Program-made: the position numbers and the translations under genes
NCBI GenBank assembly: GCA_040769385.1
Contig: JAXGLD010000003.1
Coordinates: 1-64,000, forward strand
Reading direction: 5' to 3'
Length of the DNA stretch: 64,000 nucleotides
DNA from: PHAA01 sp022706565
GTDB lineage: Bacteria; Bacillota; Syntrophomonadia; Syntrophomonadales; Syntrophomonadaceae
Shown: positions 39,686 through 46,895 of the stretch, piece by piece
How the letters are laid out: each line of letters starts with the position of its first letter
Position numbering within the stretch: the stretch's first letter is position 1
Notes under the pieces: model-generated
Seen by the model: only the letters and a program-made list of their open reading frames with translations
Databases searched by the model: none
What the model was told of the DNA's origin: nothing

Positions 39686-40114
39686 CTAGTCGATGTTAAT
39701 CTTTGTCTTAGCGGTGGTGGTGGGGTCGGCCTTGGGCATGTTGACTTTCAGTATTCCATCTTTGTACTCGGCGGTTATCTCATTCTCCTTGATACCCTCC
39801 ACCCGGTAACGGCGGGAAACCTCTCCATAGTAACGTTCCCGTTTGATGTAGTTTTCCTTCTCTTCCTTCTTCTCTTCTTCCTGCTTGGCCGAAACCATCA
39901 GGCGGCCATCGGACCACTCCACGCTGATGTTTTCCTTCTTGAAGCCTGGCATCTCCGCCTCCAGGATGAAAGCGGTGTCGGTCTCCTTAAGGTCGGAGCG
40001 GATGACGCCGGCATCAGTCAGCCAGCCTTTGTCAAACATGTCGTTGAAACTGAGCGCACCACGGAAGAAATCGAACGGGGTCAGGGCATGATACTTACGG
40101 GGGTAATTACTCAT
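39686..40114 (-). CDS. Hsp20 family small heat-shock protein
   Basis: 142-residue ATP-independent chaperone. The alpha-crystallin domain spans about residues 40-135: ETDTAFILEAEMPGFKKENISVEW, then VSRRYRVEGIKENEITAEYKDGILKVNMPK, which includes the conserved A-x-x-x-(D/N)-G-x-L motif (AEYKDGIL). The N-terminal arm is short. ATG 40114 lies 7 nt after GGAGAG. It prevents aggregation of unfolded proteins in the cytoplasm. It has its own promoter (40163-40191). Confidence 0.93.
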   Translation of the reverse strand: MSNYPRKYHALTPFDFFRGALSFNDMFDKGWLTDAGVIRSDLKETDTAFILEAEMPGFKKENISVEWSDGRLMVSAKQEEEKKEEKENYIKRERYYGEVSRRYRVEGIKENEITAEYKDGILKVNMPKADPTTTAKTKINID

Positions 40115-40162
40115 ACACATCTCTCCTTTCAAATATAAAGAAAAATGATATGGTACAACTAT

Positions 40163-40191
40163 ATTATATACAACATTTCCCAAGCAGGCAA
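40163..40191 (-). promoter_or_regulatory. hsp20 promoter
   Basis: On the minus strand TTGCCT (40186-40191), 17 bp, TATAAT (40163-40168), 49 bp before the hsp20 ATG. No CIRCE-type inverted repeat was seen. Confidence 0.65.
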
Positions 40192-40268
40192 AAATTATAC
40201 CCGCTCCGTTAACCTCGGGTGATATAATGTCCGCATCTTGCTTACAATGATTAGGGAGGGGGACAGAG

Positions 40269-40841
40269 ATGAGTCAGATGACTAACACGATAAACGATCT
40301 CATCGGCTTTTGGGCCGCTCTTGATCTCCAGGTTCAAGCTTGGGCCGGCAGCATCCATACTCCGTTGGGCATCAAGTGCTTCAACCTGGTTACCTATACC
40401 GGGTCCTCGGTGGCATTTCTGATTCTAACCCTATTTATCTCCTTTAATATGCTATCCAAACAGAGAATCTCCGAGGCGATCTTCTTAAATGTCAGCCTGT
40501 TTTCGGCCTGGTGGATAATGATCTTTCTGAAAAACGTTTTTGAACGCAGCCGCCCTGCCGGGGAGGCCCTGACAATAGCTTCCGGGTTCAGCCTGCCCAG
40601 CGGTCACGCCATGTTGTCCATGGCCTTCTATGGTTTCCTGGCGGGGTTGCTGTTGCGTCACGAAAAAAGCTCCCGCGCACGCTGGGGAGCTGCCTTGCTG
40701 TTTATATGGGTTATACTGATCGGATTCAGCCGTATCTACCTGAATGTTCATTATCTAAGCGACGTCTTGGCCGGTTTCATTTTCGGATTTATCCTTATGA
40801 TGCTGAGTCTGGCCGGGATGGATAGAGTCCAACGCTGGTGA
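40269..40841 (+). CDS. PAP2 family membrane phosphatase
   Basis: 190 residues with five or six hydrophobic helices. The tripartite PAP2 phosphatase signature is complete: KNVFERSRPAG (about residue 92), SGFSLPSGHAMLSMAFY (about 106) and GFSRIYLNVHYLSDVLAG (about 156), giving the catalytic His pair and the phosphate-binding Arg/Ser residues. It probably acts outside on undecaprenyl pyrophosphate or a phosphatidyl lipid. Its stop and the stop of the convergent Smr gene form one TGATCA. Confidence 0.9.
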   Translation: MSQMTNTINDLIGFWAALDLQVQAWAGSIHTPLGIKCFNLVTYTGSSVAFLILTLFISFNMLSKQRISEAIFLNVSLFSAWWIMIFLKNVFERSRPAGEALTIASGFSLPSGHAMLSMAFYGFLAGLLLRHEKSSRARWGAALLFIWVILIGFSRIYLNVHYLSDVLAGFIFGFILMMLSLAGMDRVQRW

Positions 40842-41285
40842 TCAGCCCCCGCCCCGCCTGCGTTTGTGGGATTTCCGCTCTTGGCGGGAGTCCTCAGAGA
40901 AGATACGCTGGTTTCTCTCCTGCTGGGCTTTTCCCCCCATAAATTGAGTCTCCACACCCCGCGCCACTACCAGGGTATTGCCTTCGTTGTAGGTCAGGGC
41001 TACCGGCTGGTCTGATTCCCCGAAGACGATCAGGTAGCCGTTTTCCCGGATTGCAGGGTCCTCCTTGAGCATCTTCCGGATCTCCGCTTTCAGCACCGCG
41101 AACCCGCTGCTATGATGGCCTTTGCCATGGTTGATGACCAGCGCATCCACCCCGTGGCCGATAGCCCAGCGGATATTTTTATTGGTCTTCTCCCGGGCCT
41201 CAGCTGCATTCAGACCGTGCAGGTCCAGGCTTTCGATCTTCACAACGTCATTCTCCCTGTCAGAAATTAGGCGCAGTTTATCCAT
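40842..41285 (-). CDS. Smr (MutS2 C-terminal-like) domain protein
   Basis: 147 residues. IESLDLHGLNAAEAREKTNKNI (LDLHG motif, about residue 18) and VINHGKGHHSSGFAVLKAEI (the GxG-type H-G-x-G-x-H element, about 51) define a stand-alone Smr domain, a small endonuclease-like or RNA/DNA-binding fold. The C-terminal 40 residues are basic (ERKSHKRRRGGG), suggesting nucleic-acid binding. It has no MutS2 part. The biological role of stand-alone forms is unsettled; ribosome rescue and DNA repair have been proposed for relatives. Confidence 0.8.
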   Translation of the reverse strand: MDKLRLISDRENDVVKIESLDLHGLNAAEAREKTNKNIRWAIGHGVDALVINHGKGHHSSGFAVLKAEIRKMLKEDPAIRENGYLIVFGESDQPVALTYNEGNTLVVARGVETQFMGGKAQQERNQRIFSEDSRQERKSHKRRRGGG

Positions 41286-41381
41286 TTATTCTAGCATATT
41301 CAATCCGGCCCATAAATCCTCTGCGGCGCTGTCGTTGCAGCTTTCCTCATGTGATATAATCCTTCCATAGGGGGGATGGCA

Positions 41382-41924
41382 GTGCAGATGAAGGACGTCA
41401 AAGTGCTATTCGATGAGCAGCAGATACGGGAACGCATCGGGCAGATCGGGCGCCAGATCAGCGCCGACTACGGCGGGCAGGAAGTACTGGTGGTGGGGAT
41501 ACTCAAGGGAGCCTTTATATTTATGGCCGACCTGGTCCGGGAAATGGAGCTGCCGGTGATGATCGATTTCCTGCAGGTTTCCAGTTACGGAAGGTCAACT
41601 GTTTCTTCTGGTGAGGTTCATATACTGAAGGACCTGGACGATGCTATCGAAGGCAAACACGTGCTGATCGTGGAAGATATTATCGATACCGGGATAACCC
41701 TCAGCCACATCTGTGAGATCCTGGGGACCAGGAATCCGGCCAGCTTGAAAATGTGCTGCCTGCTGGACAAGCCCTCGCGCCGCCAGGTCTCCACCGTCCG
41801 GCCCGACTACGTCGGCTTCTCAATCGATGATCATTTTGTGGTGGGCTGGGGCTTGGATTATGCCCAGCAATACCGCCACCTGCCGGTGATCGGGATACTC
41901 GATCAATCAGTCTATACGAATTAG
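41382..41924 (+). CDS. hpt: Hypoxanthine(-guanine) phosphoribosyltransferase
   Basis: Salvages hypoxanthine and guanine to IMP and GMP with PRPP. 180 residues. GILKGAFIFMADL, DFLQVSSYG, the PRPP motif VLIVEDIIDTGITL (about residue 96) and the base-contacting KP region plus YVGFSIDDHFVVGWGLDY are all in place. AGGGGGG (41369-41375) abuts ATG 41376 but is 6 nt from GTG 41382, so GTG is preferred; ATG 41388 is also possible. guaA follows 7 bp later, placing IMP salvage next to GMP synthesis. Confidence 0.94.
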   Translation: MQMKDVKVLFDEQQIRERIGQIGRQISADYGGQEVLVVGILKGAFIFMADLVREMELPVMIDFLQVSSYGRSTVSSGEVHILKDLDDAIEGKHVLIVEDIIDTGITLSHICEILGTRNPASLKMCCLLDKPSRRQVSTVRPDYVGFSIDDHFVVGWGLDYAQQYRHLPVIGILDQSVYTN

Positions 41925-41931
41925 GAGATGG

Positions 41932-43467
41932 ATGATGGAAAAAGAATTAGTTCTGGTCCTCGATTTCGGCGGCCAGTATAATCAGTTGATAGCCCGGCGG
42001 GTCCGGGAGCTGTCGGTTTTCAGCGAGATGGTCCCCTATGATATCACTCTGGAGGAGATCAAGAGTCGCCATCCGTCGGCTATTATCTTAACCGGGGGGC
42101 CGGCCAGCGTGCATGCCAAGGATGCCCCCGCCTGTGATCCGGGCATATTCAAGCTGGGCATCCCGGTATTGGGGATCTGCTACGGCATGCAGCTGATGGC
42201 TCGAGAACTGGGCGGCGTGGTCAAGCCCAGCGAATTGAGGGAATATGGGCGCACCGAATTGGAGCTGGCCGGGGATGACCTGCTGTTCAAAGGTATCGCG
42301 CCCCACACCCAGGTATGGATGAGTCATGGCGATCGTATCGAATCCATCCCACCGGGTTTTCAGGTAACCGCAGTGACTGGCAATTGTCCCATTGCAGCCA
42401 TGTGCCAATCAAACTCCAGGATGTATGGGGTTCAGTTCCACCCTGAGGTGAAGCATACCCTGGAAGGCCAGCAGATACTTAAGAACTTCCTGTTTGAAGT
42501 GGCCGGACTGAGAGGCGATTGGGATCTAAGTGACTATATCGTGGAGATGGTCGAGGAGATCAGGAACCGGGCGGGCGACAAACGGGTGCTATGCGGCCTC
42601 AGCGGCGGGGTGGATTCCTCGGTGGCGGCGATGATGGTCCACCGGGCCATCGGCGACCAGCTGGTGTGCGTATATGTCGACACCGGCCTGATGCGCAAGG
42701 GCGAGACCGAGTCGCTGATCGAAACCTTCAAGAACCAGGCACATATCAACCTGGTGGCGGTCGATGCCAAGGAGCGTTTCCTGGGCAAACTGGCCGGAGT
42801 AAAGGATCCTGAACAAAAGCGTAAGATAATCGGCGAGGAATTTATCCGCGTATTCGAGGAAGAAGCCCAGAAACTGGGTCAGATAGATTACCTGGTGCAG
42901 GGCACCATTTATCCCGATGTGGTTGAGAGCGGCACCAAGACCGCCCAGACCATCAAGAGCCATCACAACGTGGGCGGACTGCCGGAGGACATGCAGTTTG
43001 AACTGATCGAGCCGCTGCGCTGGCTGTTCAAGGACGAGGTCCGGGTAATTGGTGAGAAATTGGGCATCGACGAGGAGATCGTCTGGCGCCAGCCCTTCCC
43101 CGGGCCTGGCCTGGGAGTCCGGGTGCTGGAGGAGGTAACTCCCGAGAAGGTCCGCATCCTGCAGGATGCCGATTATATAGTGCGGGATGAGATCAAGAAG
43201 GCTGGCCTGAACAAGTCGATATGGCAGGCCTTTGCGGTTCTGCCCCCGGTGAGGAGCGTGGGGGTGATGGGCGATGCCCGTACCTATGCCTATCCGATTA
43301 TAATCCGGGCGGTGGTCAGCGATGATGCCATGACCGCCGAGTGGGCCCAGCTGCCTTATGAACTGCTGGATATCATGGCCCGGCGCATTGTCAACGAGGT
43401 CCGGGGCGTGAACCGGGTAGCCTATGACATCACCAGCAAGCCCCCGGGCACCATCGAGTGGGAATAG
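41932..43467 (+). CDS. guaA: GMP synthase (glutamine-hydrolysing)
   Basis: Converts XMP to GMP using ATP and glutamine. 511 residues. An N-terminal class I glutamine amidotransferase has GICYGMQLMA (catalytic Cys near residue 83) and QFHPEVKHT (His/Glu). The ATP-pyrophosphatase domain has the P-loop GLSGGVDSSVAAMMV (about residue 223). The C-terminal dimerisation domain ends in DITSKPPGTIEWE. AGGAGATGG precedes ATG 41932. It probably shares a transcript with hpt. Confidence 0.97.
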   Translation: MMEKELVLVLDFGGQYNQLIARRVRELSVFSEMVPYDITLEEIKSRHPSAIILTGGPASVHAKDAPACDPGIFKLGIPVLGICYGMQLMARELGGVVKPSELREYGRTELELAGDDLLFKGIAPHTQVWMSHGDRIESIPPGFQVTAVTGNCPIAAMCQSNSRMYGVQFHPEVKHTLEGQQILKNFLFEVAGLRGDWDLSDYIVEMVEEIRNRAGDKRVLCGLSGGVDSSVAAMMVHRAIGDQLVCVYVDTGLMRKGETESLIETFKNQAHINLVAVDAKERFLGKLAGVKDPEQKRKIIGEEFIRVFEEEAQKLGQIDYLVQGTIYPDVVESGTKTAQTIKSHHNVGGLPEDMQFELIEPLRWLFKDEVRVIGEKLGIDEEIVWRQPFPGPGLGVRVLEEVTPEKVRILQDADYIVRDEIKKAGLNKSIWQAFAVLPPVRSVGVMGDARTYAYPIIIRAVVSDDAMTAEWAQLPYELLDIMARRIVNEVRGVNRVAYDITSKPPGTIEWE

Positions 43468-43514
43468 GACTGTAATCAGCGCGCTCTCTGAGGCTTTTGA
43501 CGGGAGGAAGGGAA

Positions 43515-44225
43515 ATGTCGGGTATTATTGAATCGGTGCGCCAGCAGCTGGTTGAAAATGTTGACCCAAAGACCCAGGAGAGCGGCAAGAGATTCTTCAA
43601 GGAAGAAATCAAGCTATATGGTGTCAAGACCGCAACTGTGACTAAGATAGGTAAACAGGCTTACAAGCTGATCGCAGGACTGCCCAAAAGAGAGGTATTT
43701 GACTTGTGTGAGGAACTATGGCAGTCAGGTATGATGGAGGAGTCCTTTATTGCCTGCAATTGGGCTTATGCAGTTCGCGACACATTCACCGAAGATGATT
43801 TCGCAGTATTTGAAAAATGGGTCAATGAATATGTCAGCAACTGGGCATCCTGCGACACGCTGTGCAATCACACCATAGGGGCATTCCTGGAGCTGTATCC
43901 GCATTATGCCGAGAGGCTGAAGGAATGGACCGGGTCACAGAACCGGTGGGTCAGGCGAGCTGCCGCCGTGTCTTTTATACTTCCGGCTAGAAAAGGTCGA
44001 TTCAAAGACGAAATCTTTGCGATCGCGGAAAGATTGCTGTTGGATTCCGATGATTTGGTCCAGAAGGGTTATGGATGGATGCTGAAATCTCTCGCCGAGG
44101 CTTACCAGGATGATGTTTACCGGTATGTGCTTGGCAAGAGAGCGGTCATGCCCAGGACAGCGCTGCGATATGCCATAGAAAAGATGCCGGAGGAGAAGAG
44201 GCGGGAGGCGATGAAGAGGGTATAA
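43515..44225 (+). CDS. DNA alkylation repair (AlkD-like HEAT) family protein
   Basis: 236 residues, all-helical HEAT-like repeats. MEESFIACNWAYAV, FEKWVNEYVSNWASCDTLCNHTIG (the conserved WxxCD/N-type segment) and WVRRAAAVSFILPAR match COG4912 proteins related to AlkD, which excise or bind alkylated purines. ATG 43515 follows GGGAGGAAGGG. It stands alone between guaA and a riboswitch; its precise substrate is not shown by the sequence. Confidence 0.83.
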   Translation: MSGIIESVRQQLVENVDPKTQESGKRFFKEEIKLYGVKTATVTKIGKQAYKLIAGLPKREVFDLCEELWQSGMMEESFIACNWAYAVRDTFTEDDFAVFEKWVNEYVSNWASCDTLCNHTIGAFLELYPHYAERLKEWTGSQNRWVRRAAAVSFILPARKGRFKDEIFAIAERLLLDSDDLVQKGYGWMLKSLAEAYQDDVYRYVLGKRAVMPRTALRYAIEKMPEEKRREAMKRV

Positions 44226-44296
44226 TGTAGCAAAATCGAGGTTTGAACCCGGCCTCAAAATAAAGTCTGACAGAGGTGTCGAAATCCATTTATTTC

Positions 44297-44325
44297 TAGA
44301 CAATAATTCGTATTTATGTTTAAAT
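44297..44325 (+). promoter_or_regulatory. Promoter of the first coiled-coil/T-fold leader
   Basis: TAGACA (44297-44302), 17 bp, TTAAAT (44320-44325). Same plan and distance to the aptamer as the leaders at 25313 and 34234. Confidence 0.65.
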
Positions 44326-44342
44326 AGAAAAAGATTCTTAAA

Positions 44343-44421
44343 AGGGCAAACTCGTTGAAAGACGGGGACGCAAAGCCATGGGTCTAAGGCCGTCGGGCTA
44401 TGACCGCCAGGTTGCTGGGAT
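44343..44421 (+). ncRNA. c-di-GMP-I riboswitch before the coiled-coil/T-fold gene A
   Basis: GGGCAAACTCGTTGAAAGACG, GGGGACGCAAAGCC, GGGTCTAAGG, TATGACCGCCAGGTTGC. Class I aptamer, selective G present, in the same orientation as the gene at 44540. Confidence 0.94.
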
Positions 44422-44441
44422 AGTGAAGTCAGTATCCTGAT

Positions 44442-44475
44442 AACCTGCTTTGCAGTCTGCAAGAGCAGGTTTTTA
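44442..44475 (+). terminator. Riboswitch expression-platform terminator
   Basis: AACCTGCT (44442-44449) with AGCAGGTT (44464-44471) and a T run. Its 5' arm AACCTG can instead pair with CAGGTT (44408-44413) in the aptamer. Confidence 0.8.
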
Positions 44476-44539
44476 TATTTTTTGACCCTGGTTATATTTT
44501 CCGCACTGCCACGATGATGTTGACGTTGGAGGGTTGAGG

Positions 44540-46135
44540 ATGGGGAAAAAGCCACTCGAATTCGCACCGCCGGAAGGGCGCAAGGATTTTGAAAACCTCA
44601 GTGTAGAATACCGGATGAAGTTGATCGCCTACCAGGATGAGATTTTCCGGGCCAAAAAGAAGCTGCAAGAGTCGGATATCCGGATGACCGAACTGCAAAA
44701 AAAGCTGGACAACTACCTGCGCAACAAAGAAAATCAGCTGGCCGAGGTTATGTTTACTGCTCATACCAACGCCCAGCGGATTGAAGCCCAGGCCCGCTCC
44801 CAAATCCAGTATTACCTGGACGAGATGGAGTTGGAACTGCAGCGTAAGATGCGCGAGATTGAGATCGTCGAAGAGAAGACCCGCCAGTTTGACCAGGCTA
44901 TAGTGACTCCCTCAGAGCCGCTGGTTGATGCCGAACCGCCTTCGCGTTTGAAGGTAGTTGAAGGCGGCGGGGGAGAAACCGAACCCACCCGCAAGATTGA
45001 GAAACTGGACATCAAACCGGAGCAAGCCCTGCCTACCGCCCAAAAGAAAATGAAGGTGTCTACTAAGAAAACCAAGCCTTCACAGCCTCGGGAAGCGGTT
45101 GATAAGGTTGTGCCCCCGGCCAAGCTGCCCAGAGTACCGGCTAAGGATGCCGAGATCAAGCAGGCAGAGCCGGAGAAGCCTTTGGTGACAGATGCAATCA
45201 TCGATGTGCCAGCAGAACCAGTTGCAGCCGAGGAAGCTGCAGCGACCCCGGTGATGTTGGCAGAGGATCTGGATGTGGTCAATGTGATGGCCACTGACCT
45301 GGAATCCCCCGATGCAGTTGAGCCGCTTGTAGCTGAAGCACCGCAGGAAGAGCCTTTGCCTGAGAAAGCACTGGATGAAACCTCCGCGCCTGAGGCCGCG
45401 GAAGATACCTTTGCAGAGGCTGCTGTTGACGAGTCTGTTGAAGAGATTCTGGAAGAGACTGTTGTTGACGAGGCTCTTGAAGAAACTGTAGAAGAGATTC
45501 TGGAAGAGACTGTTGAAGAGTCTTTTATGGAAGAAACCGAGCCCGAACCGGAGCTGCAGGCTGAACTCGAACCGGAACCAGAGCCGGAACCAGAGCAGAT
45601 ATTTGTCCCGCCAGCCGCTAAGCAGGTGGAGATAAATGAACGGATGCAGCTGGACGCATTCATCGATGTTCGCTATTTCAATGACATCACCGGGACCAAA
45701 GAACTGTACCATCATGCCCTGCAGATCACTATCGAGGTGGACGTCCCGGCGGATAATTACTCGGTTCGCTATACCAAGGTGTCCTCGGATGTGGTTTCCA
45801 CTCTCATGAAGTACGACAATGTGGTCTTAAACGATCTTTTCCCGTTTAATTTCATTGCCCCCAATCCTAATAGTATCGCCACTTATTTCTTCAATCTGCT
45901 GGATGATATGCTGCAGATTATGGATCTCCGTCTGCACAAGATGACCATGACTGAATTCCCGGACATGTGCATCGTAGTGGACCAACGCAACACTGCTTTC
46001 GACAATATGCTGCACAAAGGCGACGATTTGTTCGAGGACATCCGCAATTCGCTGCCAGCCTGCGTGGAAGCCGAGCCGAGGGAGAGTTCCCCGATCAAGG
46101 GCACTTTAAGCAAATTGCTTAAGAAGAGGATATAA
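44540..46135 (+). CDS. Coiled-coil protein with acidic linker and degenerate T-fold (PTPS/QueD-like) domain (gene A)
   Basis: 531 residues; no named family recognised for the whole. Residues ~20-120 form a DivIVA-like coiled coil (RAKKKLQESDIRMTELQKKL, AHTNAQRIEAQARSQIQ). Residues ~120-365 are a Pro/Ala/Glu-rich linker with repeated EEILEETV units and PEPEPEPE. Residues ~368-490 align by eye with 6-pyruvoyl-tetrahydropterin synthase/QueD: DAFIDVRYF, HHALQITIEV, KYDNVVLNDLFPF, NSIATYFFNLLDDML. The first zinc His is Tyr here and the catalytic Cys and His are missing. The basic tail is SPIKGTLSKLLKKRI. ATG 44540 lies 6 nt after GGAGGG. It is led by a c-di-GMP riboswitch. I infer a structural or ligand-sensing role rather than catalysis. 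Confidence 0.65.
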   Translation: MGKKPLEFAPPEGRKDFENLSVEYRMKLIAYQDEIFRAKKKLQESDIRMTELQKKLDNYLRNKENQLAEVMFTAHTNAQRIEAQARSQIQYYLDEMELELQRKMREIEIVEEKTRQFDQAIVTPSEPLVDAEPPSRLKVVEGGGGETEPTRKIEKLDIKPEQALPTAQKKMKVSTKKTKPSQPREAVDKVVPPAKLPRVPAKDAEIKQAEPEKPLVTDAIIDVPAEPVAAEEAAATPVMLAEDLDVVNVMATDLESPDAVEPLVAEAPQEEPLPEKALDETSAPEAAEDTFAEAAVDESVEEILEETVVDEALEETVEEILEETVEESFMEETEPEPELQAELEPEPEPEPEQIFVPPAAKQVEINERMQLDAFIDVRYFNDITGTKELYHHALQITIEVDVPADNYSVRYTKVSSDVVSTLMKYDNVVLNDLFPFNFIAPNPNSIATYFFNLLDDMLQIMDLRLHKMTMTEFPDMCIVVDQRNTAFDNMLHKGDDLFEDIRNSLPACVEAEPRESSPIKGTLSKLLKKRI

Positions 46136-46175
46136 GCCTGCCCTGTAAGTAATTGGCCGAGCTGGTAATAACAGC

Positions 46176-46202
46176 TCGACATTCAGTGGAAAATGCTATA
46201 AT
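46176..46202 (+). promoter_or_regulatory. Promoter of the second coiled-coil/T-fold leader
   Basis: TGC plus TATAAT (46194-46202) lies 17 bp before the aptamer; the best -35 is TCGACA (46176-46181) with a short 15-bp spacer. An extended -10 promoter is likely. Confidence 0.5.
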
Positions 46203-46214
46203 CTTAAACTGTGA

Positions 46215-46293
46215 CAAAAGCAAACTCGTCGAAAGGCGAGGACGCAAAGCTATGGGTCTAAGACCGCGAGGTTATGACTGCCAGGTTGCCGGT
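46215..46293 (+). ncRNA. c-di-GMP-I riboswitch before genes B-C-D
   Basis: AGCAAACTCGTCGAAAGGCG, AGGACGCAAAGC, GGGTCTAAGACC, TATGACTGCCAGGTTGCC. The second riboswitch of the coiled-coil/T-fold cluster. Confidence 0.94.
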
Positions 46294-46309
46294 ACGATAG
46301 GAAATGATC

Positions 46310-46345
46310 GCCTGCTATGCAACCTGCAATTAGCAGGCTTTTTTT
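46310..46345 (+). terminator. Riboswitch expression-platform terminator
   Basis: GCCTGCTA (46310-46317) with TAGCAGGC (46331-46338) and seven T. The loop GCAACCTG (46319-46326) is an exact complement of CAGGTTGC (46282-46289) in the aptamer. Confidence 0.85.
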
Positions 46346-46421
46346 ACCCATATGGATACGATTGGGAAAGCCGGCGGTTTGCCATTTGATCAATTATGAA
46401 TAAGAAAGAAGGGCGAATGTA

Positions 46422-46895
46422 ATGGGTATTCCGATGTTTGGAAACAATCCCCGGGAATTAAAGACAGAAGAGGATGACGGCGGATTGGAGCAGGTTACCC
46501 AATCCGAGGTTCTCAAGACGGAAATCATCATGGCCCGGAAAAAACTGCAGGAAGCCGAGGCCAGGATGGTGGAATTGCAGAAAAAGCTGGACGAATATGT
46601 GAACAAGGAACGGCAAATTGCGGAGATCATGATCGTCGCCCAGATCAATGCCCAGCGGACCGAAGCCCAGGCCCGGGCCAAAGCTGAAGTGCTGCTGCAG
46701 GAGAAGGAAGAAGAATTGCGGCTCAAACAGCAGGAACTGGAGCTCCTGAAGCTGAAAGCCCAGCAGTTCAAAGAGGACATCCTGGACCGCCTGGACCAAT
46801 ATAAAGCCAACGTAGAGAAGATGGTCGAAAGTGCCGAGAGCGAATCTTTCGCACCCACTCTGGTGGCCAGAGACAGAAGAACTTACACCAAATAA
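46422..46895 (+). CDS. Stand-alone DivIVA-like coiled-coil protein (gene B)
   Basis: 157 residues, almost wholly helical and charged from about residue 25 to 130. MARKKLQEAEARMVELQKKL and AQINAQRTEAQARAKAE are clearly homologous to residues ~33-85 of gene A, so this is the coiled-coil module of A without linker or T-fold. The alternation of Ala with charged residues (AQxxAQRxEAQAR) recalls the second coiled coil of DivIVA/Wag31 proteins, but the N-terminal membrane-binding DivIVA motif is not evident. It starts at ATG 46422 after AAGGGCG. Its stop overlaps the start of gene C (TAATG). It probably oligomerises with C or A; function unknown. Confidence 0.65.
   Translation: MGIPMFGNNPRELKTEEDDGGLEQVTQSEVLKTEIIMARKKLQEAEARMVELQKKLDEYVNKERQIAEIMIVAQINAQRTEAQARAKAEVLLQEKEEELRLKQQELELLKLKAQQFKEDILDRLDQYKANVEKMVESAESESFAPTLVARDRRTYTK

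Noticed and set aside
40114..40200. CIRCE operator before hsp20
   Set aside because: No TTAGCACTC-N9-GAGTGCTAA inverted repeat is present; only a sigma-A-type promoter is seen.
44812..45663. Minus-strand Ser-rich frame of 283 codons opposite gene A
   Set aside because: It is the mirror of the Glu/Ala-rich repeat codons of gene A and has no independent start signal or domain.
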